A DNA stretch of 22,009 nt from a virus, in the IMG/VR virus record IMGVR_UViG_3300005527_003625, positions 1 to 22,009 of that record, one strand, 5' to 3'. The notes beneath the pieces were generated by a model. It had not been told where the DNA came from. It saw only the letters and a program-made list of their open reading frames with translations, and ran no database searches. Numbering within the stretch: position 1 is the stretch's first letter; each line of letters begins with the position of its first letter. This document shows positions 1 to 6,217 of this stretch, one piece after another. A program made the position numbers and the translations under genes.

Positions 1-9
1 AAAAAGTGG

Positions 10-37
10 TTGACGCCAATTTTTTTGGCTGTATATT
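10..37 (+). promoter_or_regulatory. sigma70-like promoter of the first small gene
   Basis: A -35 box TTGACG (10-15) and a -10 box TATATT (32-37) are separated by 16 bp. The predicted start is near 44, leaving a leader of about 28 nt before the ATG at 72. The spacer holds a short inverted repeat (GCCAA at 15-19, TTGGC at 25-29), which could be an operator or chance. The form is that of a host-polymerase (early) promoter and unlike the TAAATA elements elsewhere in the window. Confidence 0.6.
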
Positions 38-71
38 TTTGGGCATTGCTGCAACAGAAAGGAGTCAAACA

Positions 72-374
72 ATGACTGATCGAGTGTTTACTTATGTTGG
101 TATCTCTACCATGAAAAACCGTACCAAGCTCAAGTATGCCAATGGCAACATTGATCTTCGAATCAAGAGCATGGAACGCCTGGGGTTCACAAACATTGAA
201 TTTGTGAAGCTTCCTGGGCCTATGAACAAGGAAGATGCAGTTAAGGCCGAGGTTGTGCAAGATCTAGTAGCTCGGCACAATTTTCACCTCACTTCCAAGA
301 CCAAGCCAGCCGCCAAAGCCGCCAAAGCCAAGGTTGCTGCCCCGGCTTCAGAGGCTGCGGCAGAACCTGCTTAA
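72..374 (+). CDS. Hypothetical small basic protein with Ala/Lys/Pro-rich tail
   Basis: This is a 100-residue protein of unknown function. The reading frame is open from base 6, but the ATG at 72 is chosen because AAAGGAG (58-64) sits 7 nt before it and the predicted transcription start (about 44) lies downstream of the earlier codon. Residues 1 to about 75 look folded (mixed Lys/Arg and hydrophobic residues, with a VKLPGPMNKEDAVKAE stretch). The last 25 are low-complexity Ala/Lys/Pro repeats, probably disordered. It is the first of three short genes, each with its own sigma70-like promoter, so it is probably expressed early. No family was recognised. Confidence 0.7.
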   Translation: MTDRVFTYVGISTMKNRTKLKYANGNIDLRIKSMERLGFTNIEFVKLPGPMNKEDAVKAEVVQDLVARHNFHLTSKTKPAAKAAKAKVAAPASEAAAEPA

Positions 375-393
375 ACCTGTCAAAAAAAGTTTG

Positions 394-421
394 TTGACAC
401 AAAAAACTCCTCAAGTATGCT
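394..421 (+). promoter_or_regulatory. sigma70-like promoter embedded in an inverted repeat
   Basis: TTGACA (394-399, perfect -35) is followed after 16 bp by TATGCT (416-421, -10). The predicted start is about 428, inside the loop of the 407-447 inverted repeat. RNA made here lacks the left arm of the hairpin and has a free ribosome binding site. The -10 itself lies in the left arm, so a protein binding the repeat would also block RNA polymerase. Confidence 0.6.
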
Positions 422-447
422 AGACAACAGTAAGCATACTTGAGGAG
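407..447 (+). promoter_or_regulatory. 15-bp perfect inverted repeat covering the -10 box and the Shine-Dalgarno sequence
   Basis: The left arm 407-421 and right arm 433-447 are perfect reverse complements, with an 11-nt loop (422-432). The right arm ends in GAGGAG, the ribosome binding site of the gene at 455. In RNA read through from upstream, the site would be locked in the stem. No T-run follows, so it does not look like a terminator. It could equally be a DNA operator for the HTH protein encoded just downstream. Confidence 0.75.
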
Positions 448-454
448 AAACTGC

Positions 455-682
455 ATGCTGACACAAACTGAAAAGGTCTTCAACTATCTCGAAGCTGGCC
501 GAACACTCACTGCACTGGAAGCTCGCGCTCGCTTTGGTATCCAAAATCTTCGGGCACGAGTGCACGAGCTTCGTGTAGATGGGGTTAACATCACCACTGT
601 TCCGTATGTTCGTAAGGATGGCCAGCGAGCTGTGAAGTACCAGCTGGTTCGGAACACCAAGAAGATTTCTCGGCGGGCTTGA
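455..682 (+). CDS. Small winged-helix/HTH DNA-binding protein
   Basis: This is a 75-residue basic protein. The segment TEKVFNYLEAGRTLTALEAR (residues 4-23), followed by a FGIQNLRARVHELR recognition-helix-like stretch, matches the short phage helix-turn-helix proteins (Pfam HTH_39-type: 'LTALEA..FGI..L.AR...LR..G..I'). A C-terminal beta-wing-like segment (VDGVNITTVPYVRKDGQRAVKYQ) follows. The ATG at 455 is preceded by GAGGAG at 8 nt. The gene has its own promoter and a 41-bp inverted repeat across promoter and RBS, suggesting autoregulation. Its role is probably early phage transcription control; targets are unknown. Confidence 0.75.
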   Translation: MLTQTEKVFNYLEAGRTLTALEARARFGIQNLRARVHELRVDGVNITTVPYVRKDGQRAVKYQLVRNTKKISRRA

Positions 683-686
683 GCGG

Positions 687-694
687 GATAAATA
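687..694 (+). promoter_or_regulatory. Orphan late-promoter-like element GATAAATA
   Basis: GATAAATA is identical to the elements at 2923-2930 and (minus strand) 16853-16860. Its predicted start site, about 700, falls inside the left arm of the terminator 691-718. Unlike the other elements, no start codon follows within 35 nt. It may drive a short non-coding RNA ending at about 808, or it may be chance. Confidence 0.4.
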
Positions 695-720
695 GTCTGT
701 TGAAAACAACAGACTATTTT
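691..720 (+). terminator. Rho-independent terminator after the HTH gene
   Basis: A perfect 12-bp stem (691-702 with 707-718) with a 4-nt AAAA loop is followed by TTATTATT. It starts 9 nt after the stop codon of the HTH gene. Confidence 0.8.
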
Positions 721-808
721 ATTATCTACTGGTGTCACTAAACCTGAACACCAGCAACTTTGAATAGGTGACAGTGGGTTGCAGCCAAAAGTTGCAACCC
801 ACTTTTTT
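700..808 (+). ncRNA. Candidate small non-coding RNA between tandem terminators
   Basis: The stretch between two terminators has no credible reading frame but holds a third hairpin (CTGGTGT 729-735 with ACACCAG 748-754). An RNA starting at the GATAAATA element (predicted start about 700) would escape the first terminator, because half of its stem is missing, and would end at the second, giving about 108 nt. The evidence is structural only. Confidence 0.3.
773..808 (+). terminator. Rho-independent terminator
   Basis: An 11-bp perfect stem (773-783 with 793-803) has a 9-nt loop and a run of six T (803-808). It lies directly upstream of the TTGACA of the next promoter, so it insulates the 845 gene from upstream transcription. 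Confidence 0.8.
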
Positions 809-810
809 GT

Positions 811-838
811 TTGACACTGCGACGTAACTGTGTAGATT
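811..838 (+). promoter_or_regulatory. sigma70-like promoter, possibly giving a leaderless mRNA
   Basis: TTGACA (811-816) and a weak -10 TAGATT (833-838) are separated by 16 bp. The predicted start, about 845, coincides with the ATG of the next gene, which has no Shine-Dalgarno sequence. Confidence 0.45.
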
Positions 839-844
839 ATTGAT

Positions 845-1264
845 ATGACAATGCATCTGCTCCCAGCTTTCATCAACACTAACGGCAACACCAAGCGGAA
901 GAAAACACCGCAACAGGTGAAGGCACAAGCTGAACATGAAAAATGGTTGAAAAAGAATGGCGTGCATCCTGAGCAGCTGGCCAGCAAAACGCAAACCAAA
1001 AGCCGCAAGCTGAAGCTGGATTTGGTGAAGGATCGAAATACGCCTGCATGCAGCAATGGGTTTGCTCCTGGTGGTGCCAAGCGAAGTGTTTTTGACAGCG
1101 AGTGGCAGAAACAGTATGATGACCCTGCGATGATTGAGCGCGAAAAAGCTGCTCTTCGTGCGGCTGAGGCCAAGAAAAGCCAGGTAATGCCCCTGTATAA
1201 TAAGGGTGGCTATCAGTTCAGTGGCAATCTCAAGATGACAGAGCTGGGCAAGCGTCGTCCTTGA
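845..1264 (+). CDS. Hypothetical phage protein, basic and charged
   Basis: This is a 139-residue protein rich in Lys, Gln and Ala. It reads as an N-terminal basic helix (residues 17-37), a central KTKSRKLKLDLVKDR segment, and a C-terminal motif VMPLYNKGGYQFSGN that looks conserved-like. No enzymatic motif, signal peptide or membrane segment is visible. The ATG at 845 (or 851) has no SD, and the promoter at 811-838 would place transcription start on the start codon, so translation may be leaderless. It ends 4 bp before the oppositely oriented collagen-like gene, with no terminator between. It sits in the probable early block; no family was recognised. Confidence 0.65.
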   Translation: MTMHLLPAFINTNGNTKRKKTPQQVKAQAEHEKWLKKNGVHPEQLASKTQTKSRKLKLDLVKDRNTPACSNGFAPGGAKRSVFDSEWQKQYDDPAMIEREKAALRAAEAKKSQVMPLYNKGGYQFSGNLKMTELGKRRP

Positions 1265-1268
1265 TTCT

Positions 1269-2861
1269 CTAGCCGATTATTCTCCATTGAGTTCCATCAT
1301 AAACTGCTTGAACCCAGCCATTGTCTGTGTTCAAAGTGTAGGATGGCTGATTATCAATGTTACCAGCTGCGGGCGTGATCAAGATTGTGTTAGAGCTTGC
1401 ATCTCCTTTGCCGTCTTTGATCAAAACTGACCGCCCAGGCAGGCTGGGTGGAAGCACCACACTACTAGCACTGCCCACAGTTTTGTCTATGATCACAATA
1501 TCATCATTACCAGTCAAAGTATAAGGTGAGGCTACTGTAGCACCACCTGTAAGCACTATTACTGTGCGCAGCCCATATGTTGCAGCACTGCCACTGTATC
1601 CACTCCAACCACTGTATCCGCTTATAGCACTGTAGCCACTGAATCCGCTGTAGCCACTGAAGCCACTCAACGCACTATAACCACTAAAGCCACTATATCC
1701 GCTGAATCCGCTAACACCGCTCAGCCCGCTGTAACCACTTGTGCCACTAAACCCAATTACACCGCTAAGGCCAGAATATCCGCTACGTCCGCTCCAGCCG
1801 CTTGCACCTGAATAGCCGCTACGACCTGAAAGTCCCGAGGCACCTGCAGGGCCTGTTTGACCTGTTGGCCCTGTGCGTCCGGTAGGGCCTGTTGCTCCAG
1901 TGTTAACTGCTGTTCCAGGTAGGCCTGTTGGCCCTGTGGGCCCTGTTGGCCCAAAAGGACCAGTAGTGCCTGTAGGACCAATGTCGCCTGTGGGACCGGT
2001 GGGTCCGGTGGGCCCAAAAGGACCAGTATCACCAGTTTCTCCTGTTGGACCAGTGTATCCTTGGGCACCAGTAGGCCCAGTATTTCCTGTCGCTCCTGTA
2101 TTCACTGCGGTGCCATCTACACCTTGAGGCCCTGTTGGACCAAAAGGCCCAGTATCGCCTGTTGCACCTGTATTCACTGCGGTGCCATCTACACCTTGAG
2201 GACCAGTAGGTCCTAGGGAACCTGTGGGACCAGTGTCTCCTGTTGCGCCAGTGTTAACAGCAGACCCAGGCACGCCAGTTGGACCAGTAGGGCCTGTCGC
2301 TCCTGTGTTAACAGCAAACCCAGGAACACCTTGAATGCCTTGAGAACCAGTAGGGCCAGGCTTGCCTGTTGGACCAGTTGCCCCGGTGTTAACAGCTGAG
2401 CCAGGCACACCTGTAGGGCCACGAGGCCCAGTTTTGCCCAATGGGCCTGTTGCACCAGTGTTAACAGCAGTTCCTGGTGTACCAGTAGGCCCAGCTGGTC
2501 CAGTTTTGCCTGTTGGTCCAGTAGCACCAGTGTTAACAGCCGTTCCTGCTGACCCAGTAGGGCCTTGTAGTCCTTGTGCTCCTGTTGAACCTTTGGCGCC
2601 AGTAGAACCAGTTGGTCCGGATGGTCCACCATTAGGACCTGTTGGTCCTACTGCCCCAGTAAATCCCGTTGCGCCAACAATGCCTATTGGCACCCAAACA
2701 GTGCCGTCAAAAGTTTCCACCCAGCCCAAATCAGTGTTGTATCGCACCATACCTGCAACACCAGTAGGGCGCTCAAGTGTTGAACCTTGAGGCAAACCAA
2801 GTGCAGAGGTGTTGTTACTTACATCAAGAGAGCCCAGTACGTTAAGTTTGCCAGTTTCCAT
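1269..2861 (-). CDS. Collagen-like virion fibre protein with Gly-X-Thr and Gly-X-Ser domains
   Basis: A 530-residue fibre. Residues 1 to about 60 form a non-collagen head ([17 protein letters not shown], then a [17 protein letters not shown] motif common in phage fibre proteins). Residues about 65-335 are Gly-X-Y repeats dominated by GPT, broken eight times by a G(T/S/F)AVNTGATG element. Residues about 335-425 switch to SGYSG/SGFSG/SGWSG repeats. The C-terminal ~100 residues ([18 protein letters not shown] and onward) resemble a beta-structured tip found on phage fibres. The ATG at 2861 is preferred over in-frame TTG 2876 and GTG 2873, because the late-promoter element lies 27 nt upstream of it. 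Probable tail or capsid surface fibre for host contact; the exact virion location is unknown. Confidence 0.85.
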   Translation of the reverse strand: METGKLNVLGSLDVSNNTSALGLPQGSTLERPTGVAGMVRYNTDLGWVETFDGTVWVPIGIVGATGFTGAVGPTGPNGGPSGPTGSTGAKGSTGAQGLQGPTGSAGTAVNTGATGPTGKTGPAGPTGTPGTAVNTGATGPLGKTGPRGPTGVPGSAVNTGATGPTGKPGPTGSQGIQGVPGFAVNTGATGPTGPTGVPGSAVNTGATGDTGPTGSLGPTGPQGVDGTAVNTGATGDTGPFGPTGPQGVDGTAVNTGATGNTGPTGAQGYTGPTGETGDTGPFGPTGPTGPTGDIGPTGTTGPFGPTGPTGPTGLPGTAVNTGATGPTGRTGPTGQTGPAGASGLSGRSGYSGASGWSGRSGYSGLSGVIGFSGTSGYSGLSGVSGFSGYSGFSGYSALSGFSGYSGFSGYSAISGYSGWSGYSGSAATYGLRTVIVLTGGATVASPYTLTGNDDIVIIDKTVGSASSVVLPPSLPGRSVLIKDGKGDASSNTILITPAAGNIDNQPSYTLNTDNGWVQAVYDGTQWRIIG

Positions 2862-2887
2862 AATCTTGTTCACCAAAAAGCTAGCCC

Positions 2888-2895
2888 TATTTATT
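2888..2895 (-). promoter_or_regulatory. T4-type late promoter (AATAAATA)
   Basis: On the minus strand this reads AATAAATAGGG, 27 nt before the ATG of the collagen-like gene at 2861. It fits the window-wide pattern of NNTAAATA placed 19-33 nt upstream of start codons. Confidence 0.6.
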
Positions 2896-2922
2896 GTTTT
2901 CGTGGAAGTGTGGATTTGAGTT

Positions 2923-2930
2923 GATAAATA
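2923..2930 (+). promoter_or_regulatory. T4-type late promoter (GATAAATA)
   Basis: GATAAATA lies 24 nt upstream of the ATG at 2954, divergent from the AATAAATA at 2888-2895. The two late promoters are about 30 bp apart and face away from each other. Confidence 0.6.
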
Positions 2931-2953
2931 CTGATAACGAACTAGGCTACAAA

Positions 2954-3157
2954 ATGCATATACTACTTGAACTCAAACAAACGTTCTTGCAACAAAATTG
3001 GATCAAAAAGATTTATGACTGTTGGCTTGTAATATGCTTTGTTTTGGCTATTTTTTTGTTTTTTGGAAAATTGTCAGAACAAGTGTTTTTTCAGCTGCTA
3101 TGGCCAATAATAGCTGTAGGATATTTTGTCAGAATAATAGTATATTTGAAAGGGTGA
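2954..3157 (+). CDS. Small two-helix membrane protein
   Basis: This is a 67-residue protein with a short amphipathic N-terminus ([16 protein letters not shown]) and two hydrophobic segments, about residues 23-38 ([15 protein letters not shown]) and 45-64 ([20 protein letters not shown]). It is likely an inner-membrane protein. Holins and superinfection-exclusion proteins can have this form, but nothing specific supports either. The ATG at 2954 is chosen because the predicted late transcript starts near 2936, after the earlier in-frame ATG at 2894. The SD is weak. Confidence 0.6.
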   Translation: MHILLELKQTFLQQNWIKKIYDCWLVICFVLAIFLFFGKLSEQVFFQLLWPIIAVGYFVRIIVYLKG

Positions 3158-3168
3158 ATAATAAAAAT

Positions 3169-3195
3169 CTCACACTAGTTCACCGTATTAGTGAG
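3169..3195 (+). other. Imperfect stem-loop in the gap before the 3215 gene
   Basis: CTCAC (3169-3173) can pair with GTGAG (3191-3195), with further CTA/TAG pairing after a bulge. No strong T-run follows, so it is a weak terminator or structured leader at best. No TAAATA element is present in this gap. Confidence 0.3.
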
Positions 3196-3214
3196 CAATA
3201 GTCAATTTTGAAAG

Positions 3215-3868
3215 ATGACCCACACCATGCTACATTTACGTCTTGAAGGCAACACTTTTGATCCAAACCCTTACTGGACTGTGCCAATCAACCAACCTGA
3301 ACCACCTGCACTAGACACTGTTGAATTATTTGACCAAAATGGATACGATCTCAGCCAACTGGAACTGTTATACAGCAAATCCAACAATGGTTGGGCATCG
3401 GTTCATAGGAATCACCACCACATAGCACTGAGAAAAAGTTGGTTTTCACAGCCGCCCTTGGATAGAGGTGCTGTATTGAATCACAGCTTGTTATTTGAAA
3501 GAAAAGGGTTTCTTGGAGAAGCAAGACAGCAACTGGAAAATTGGGCCAAACACACACCTTTGTTTTGGAAAGTTGTTAAAATACGCCCTAAGTGGGGATT
3601 TGACTTCAGTATAGACTGGGCTGATGAACAAGGCAATGTATTTGAAATCTTGCATTATGAATTTGATGGATTCAGCTATGCAGAAGTAGATGCACAAAGG
3701 CAGTGGCATGAACAAAAGTTTCAAAGTATTGATTGGGTGGATGCAGCGCAAAGCATGCTACGGCGCAAGGATGAATGGCATTCACTTGAATTTTTTGAAC
3801 AAAGCGACTGGAAATGCCAATTTTTTGGCATTGGCAAAGAACGTTTCAAAATGGTTTTGTGGGAATAG
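3215..3868 (+). CDS. Conserved T4-like phage protein of unknown function
   Basis: This is a 217-residue soluble-looking protein, rich in Trp and His. The stretch LNHSLLFERKGFLGEA, followed by PKWGFDFSIDWADEQGNVFE and ending in DEWHSLEFFEQSDWKC and FFGIGKERFKMVLW, resembles a protein I recall in marine T4-like phages with no assigned function. No signal peptide, membrane helix or catalytic motif is recognised. The start at 3215 has only GAAAG directly against it; ATG 3227 is an alternative. It is convergent with the Dps-like gene, with a bidirectional hairpin between them. Confidence 0.75.
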   Translation: MTHTMLHLRLEGNTFDPNPYWTVPINQPEPPALDTVELFDQNGYDLSQLELLYSKSNNGWASVHRNHHHIALRKSWFSQPPLDRGAVLNHSLLFERKGFLGEARQQLENWAKHTPLFWKVVKIRPKWGFDFSIDWADEQGNVFEILHYEFDGFSYAEVDAQRQWHEQKFQSIDWVDAAQSMLRRKDEWHSLEFFEQSDWKCQFFGIGKERFKMVLWE

Positions 3869-3872
3869 CACT

Positions 3873-3923
3873 TTTACAAAAAGACAACGTGAGCTCACCA
3901 TAATTTGTGAGCTCACTTGTAAA
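3873..3923. terminator. Bidirectional terminator-like hairpin between convergent genes
   Basis: Two copies of the palindrome GTGAGCTCAC (3889-3898 and 3907-3916) pair with each other across CATAATTT. They are flanked by TTTACAA (3873-3879) and TTGTAAA (3917-3923), which extend the stem after a bulge. On the minus strand a run of T (complement of 3879-3883) follows, so it best serves the Dps-like gene. Confidence 0.65.
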
Positions 3924-3930
3924 GATTCAA

Positions 3931-4377
3931 TTATTCACGGTTTTGTTTTGTTGAGGCACGCAAAAACCAACCATGCTTGGCGTGACTTTCCAGGCGCCCG
4001 CCGAGGAAATTTATCACCCCCTCATCGTTGGCAATTTTAGCTTGCTCAACAGCTTTTTTGAGGCTAGATATTACTTGATCGTTCGTTTCCAACAGCTTGC
4101 TGATCATTGCACTGCTGGTGGGAATCTTGCTGTCATCATCAACTGTAGCTAGTTCACTCAAACGGCCAAAGTTGAAAGGCACATACTCATCTAGTGCCCG
4201 AATCTTTTCAGCGATGTCATCAACTGATGCCCAAAGCTCTTCGTAAATTTTTTGAAATAGATTGTGATACTCGTAAAAATCACGGCCTTCCACATTGAAG
4301 TGATATTTGTGCGCTATCATATACATGGTGAAAGTGTCTGCTAGTACAACTTTCATTGCGTTTCCTAGATCGCTCAT
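3931..4377 (-). CDS. Dps-like ferritin (DNA-protection / iron-storage protein)
   Basis: A 148-residue Dps-family protein. The signature AHKYHFNVEGRDFYEYH (residues 22-38), followed by VDDIAEKIRALD, is the Dps ferroxidase region. His26, His38, Asp53 and Glu57 match the ferroxidase ligands of known Dps proteins, while the position usually Asp is Gln42. Dps proteins form 12-mers that oxidise and store ferrous iron and can shield DNA. ATG 4377 is preferred over in-frame ATG 4395, because GAGGA lies 8 nt before it and the exact late promoter TATAAATA is 28 nt upstream. It follows the dCMP deaminase gene but has its own late promoter inside that gene's 3' end. Confidence 0.8.
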   Translation of the reverse strand: MSDLGNAMKVVLADTFTMYMIAHKYHFNVEGRDFYEYHNLFQKIYEELWASVDDIAEKIRALDEYVPFNFGRLSELATVDDDSKIPTSSAMISKLLETNDQVISSLKKAVEQAKIANDEGVINFLGGRLESHAKHGWFLRASTKQNRE

Positions 4378-4387
4378 GGAGATTTCC

Positions 4388-4861
4388 TCAGTCATCGTTT
4401 TCTCTATTTATAACGGTTGTTTCATACTTGACGCCAGCTTCGTTTAACATGTTTTGACTCACTTGTATTTGTTCTTGCCATTTTTGATAAAATGTGCCTG
4501 TGGGATCCAAACATGCCTCATCCACGATCAAACTCTTGATACCACTTTGAATAATAGCTCGAGTACAATCACAACAGGGCCAGTGTGTAACTACCAAGGT
4601 GCAGTTATCACAACTGATGCCATTTCGTGCACATGCATATACTACGTTTCTTTCAGCATGCTCGAACAACCAATTTTTGTGAGGCTTTTGCCACACTTGC
4701 GGATTAGTGTCAAGAATATTGCGTGGGGGACCGTTGTAACCAAAACCTCTTGGATTTCGATTTTGATCAAAAATCACAGCACCAACTTTGATCTCGTCCT
4801 TGCTCCAACTGGCCACTTCATGTGCCAGCCGTAACCACCTCTGATTCCATTTATGTGACAT
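4388..4861 (-). CDS. cd: dCMP deaminase
   Basis: A 157-residue zinc-dependent deaminase. The motifs HAE (residues 68-70, proton-shuttle Glu70) and PCCDC (95-99, zinc ligands Cys96 and Cys99) define the cytidine/deoxycytidylate deaminase fold. The 'GYNGPPRN' stretch (41-48) is typical of dCMP deaminases. It converts dCMP to dUMP, supplying dTMP synthesis for phage DNA, as T4 cd does. The ATG has AGGGG about 10 nt upstream. No TAAATA element precedes it, in line with pre-replicative expression. It lacks the N-terminal extension and inserted zinc region seen in T4 cd and is slightly shorter. Confidence 0.88.
   Translation of the reverse strand: MSHKWNQRWLRLAHEVASWSKDEIKVGAVIFDQNRNPRGFGYNGPPRNILDTNPQVWQKPHKNWLFEHAERNVVYACARNGISCDNCTLVVTHWPCCDCTRAIIQSGIKSLIVDEACLDPTGTFYQKWQEQIQVSQNMLNEAGVKYETTVINRENDD
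4405..4412 (-). promoter_or_regulatory. Exact T4 late promoter TATAAATA
   Basis: The minus strand reads TATAAATAGAG, identical to the T4 gp55-dependent late consensus. It lies inside the end of the dCMP deaminase gene, 28 nt before the Dps-like start, giving the ferritin separate late expression. Confidence 0.75.
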
Positions 4862-4893
4862 ATGAAAATTACCCCTATAACATATGAGCTTAA

Positions 4894-4901
4894 CTTAAAT
4901 A
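4894..4901 (+). promoter_or_regulatory. T4-type late promoter (CTTAAATA)
   Basis: CTTAAATA lies 26 nt upstream of the ATG at 4927; the same octamer occurs at 7722-7729. Confidence 0.6.
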
Positions 4902-4926
4902 TGGCTCTAGTGCAAGGGAACAAGCG

Positions 4927-5418
4927 ATGACCAAAATAGTATTCTTGGATTTTGATGGTGTGCTATTGCCCGATCCTGATGCAAGAGCACAAGCAGCTGA
5001 AGGACTGTCAACCTCCAATTACCTACAAAAAGTAATCTTCAATACCGATTGTGTGGCGAATTTGAATCAGCTGTTGAAGCAGAGTCATGCTGAAATTGTT
5101 CTCAGTACCAGCTGGGCGGACGGAAACAGCATCAGTGCTATAAGCAATTGTCTTTTGAGAAACGGCGTTGATCCTTCATGTATTTTTGAATACGACGACC
5201 CCAGTGAAGGAAATTACATGACTCCTAGACAGCAAGGGTCCAATCGGGGTCAAGAAGTTTTGAACTGGATTGCTGATCATCCCGAGATTGACACTTGGGT
5301 GGCTATAGATGACAACCCAGCAATCTTGTATTTGAAAACCAATTATGTGAGAACACATCCTGATCACGGACTTGATAAGGATGGTCTCTCCAAAGCTCTA
5401 TCTTTCCTACAAAGATAA
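4927..5418 (+). CDS. HAD-superfamily phosphatase-like protein
   Basis: A 163-residue HAD-fold protein. Motif I is FLDFDGVL (residues 6-13, nucleophile Asp8 and Asp10), motif II is LSTSW (59-63), and the acidic motif IV is AIDDN (126-130). Arg107-Gly108 and the 'TWVAIDD' strand resemble the HAD domain of the 'Swiss Army Knife' RNA-repair family. Such proteins remove phosphates from nucleotides or nucleic-acid ends, so RNA repair against host anticodon nucleases or nucleotide salvage are both possible. The start has AGGGA at a good distance. It is the first gene of the auxiliary cluster, with its own late promoter. Confidence 0.78.
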   Translation: MTKIVFLDFDGVLLPDPDARAQAAEGLSTSNYLQKVIFNTDCVANLNQLLKQSHAEIVLSTSWADGNSISAISNCLLRNGVDPSCIFEYDDPSEGNYMTPRQQGSNRGQEVLNWIADHPEIDTWVAIDDNPAILYLKTNYVRTHPDHGLDKDGLSKALSFLQR

Positions 5419-5422
5419 TCAT

Positions 5423-5430
5423 AGTAAATA
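5423..5430 (+). promoter_or_regulatory. T4-type late promoter (AGTAAATA)
   Basis: AGTAAATA lies 27 nt upstream of the speD start, in the 38-bp gap after the HAD gene. The first two bases deviate from TA, so it may be weak. Confidence 0.5.
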
Positions 5431-5456
5431 ATCCTACAACAAGGGACTGGTAAAAT

Positions 5457-5882
5457 ATGAACATTTTTGAACACTTCATCAAAAGTGAAACAGGAATTTA
5501 TGCTGGTAAACATGTGATTGTGGATTTGTGGGGTGTAGTGAACCACTCTCAAGAAAGTGAAATTGTTGAGTGCTTTTCTCAAGCTTGTGTTGATGCAGGT
5601 GCCACTGTTTTGTTCAAACATTGTCATCATTTTGGAGAAGGTGCCGGAACCACTGGTGTAGTAGTTCTTAGTGAAAGTCATCTTTCATGGCATGCCTGGC
5701 CGGAAGCATCTATGGTTGCGATTGATATCTTTATGTGTGGACAAGCTGATCCAGAAATGGCATTGCCCCGTATAAAAGATTTTTGGAAACCCAAAACCAT
5801 GGACTTTTCCATTATGCAACGAGGTATTGTGAAGCCACACAAACTTCCCTTTGACATAACGCACATTGTTGACAAATCATAA
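5457..5882 (+). CDS. speD: S-adenosylmethionine decarboxylase proenzyme
   Basis: A 141-residue bacterial-type AdoMet decarboxylase. The motif LSESHLSWHAWPE (residues 71-83) contains the autocleavage site Glu73-Ser74; Ser74 would become the pyruvoyl group. His79 and Cys94 (in IDIFMCG) sit at +5 and +20, the spacing of Ser63/His68/Cys83 in Thermotoga maritima, so all three key residues are intact. The product, decarboxylated AdoMet, is the aminopropyl donor for spermidine. Marine T4-like phages are known to carry speD. An AAGGGA lies about 12 nt before the ATG. The next gene starts 2 bp after the stop, so the two are probably translationally coupled. Confidence 0.88.
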   Translation: MNIFEHFIKSETGIYAGKHVIVDLWGVVNHSQESEIVECFSQACVDAGATVLFKHCHHFGEGAGTTGVVVLSESHLSWHAWPEASMVAIDIFMCGQADPEMALPRIKDFWKPKTMDFSIMQRGIVKPHKLPFDITHIVDKS

Positions 5883-5884
5883 GT

Positions 5885-6196
5885 ATGTTTGATTCAATCA
5901 CACTCCTGGAAATCTTCCAGATTAGGGATGAGAGAAGTGATAAACTTTGGGGGCGTTTCCGTCTCAACAATGACTCTTGGCACGTTTTCTGGTGTGCTTG
6001 GAAAGGCAGCAGCAGTTTCAAAACTCATGGTGTAGCCTGGGAAGGCATGATAAGCACACAACGTGGCAAGCAAGCCAAGCTGAAAAAAGGATATAAGCAA
6101 GTTGTCTACGAGGATGTAATACAGGAGTGGCCAGACTTTCCCACAATGATGCTGGAGAGATTCACTTGGCACATCTTGCAAACTGAGGGGGTTTAA
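5885..6196 (+). CDS. Hypothetical protein, possibly WGR-like
   Basis: A 103-residue Trp-rich protein. The order of a KLWGRFRL strand (20-27), VFWCAWKG (34-41), KTHG and a late GKQAKLKKGYKQV stretch (62-74) loosely follows the WGR fold (strands with W-G-R-like loop, then 'K..KGY..v'). WGR domains bind nucleic acid in bacterial and PARP proteins. The match is by eye and partial, so the function is open. It begins 2 bp after the speD stop with no SD of its own, indicating coupling to speD. Confidence 0.6.
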   Translation: MFDSITLLEIFQIRDERSDKLWGRFRLNNDSWHVFWCAWKGSSSFKTHGVAWEGMISTQRGKQAKLKKGYKQVVYEDVIQEWPDFPTMMLERFTWHILQTEGV

Positions 6197-6199
6197 ATA
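6192..6199 (+). promoter_or_regulatory. T4-type late promoter (TTTAAATA)
   Basis: It overlaps the stop codon of the preceding gene and lies 19 nt upstream of the SOD start. The predicted leader is only about 13 nt but keeps AAAGGA as ribosome binding site. Confidence 0.55.
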
Positions 6200-6217
6200 A
6201 CTGAAAAGGATTCTTCC

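Noticed and set aside
484-1173. Minus-strand open frame of 229 codons
   Set aside because: It runs across two terminators, a promoter and two well-supported plus-strand genes; its hydrophobic Cys/Phe-rich translation looks like a shadow.
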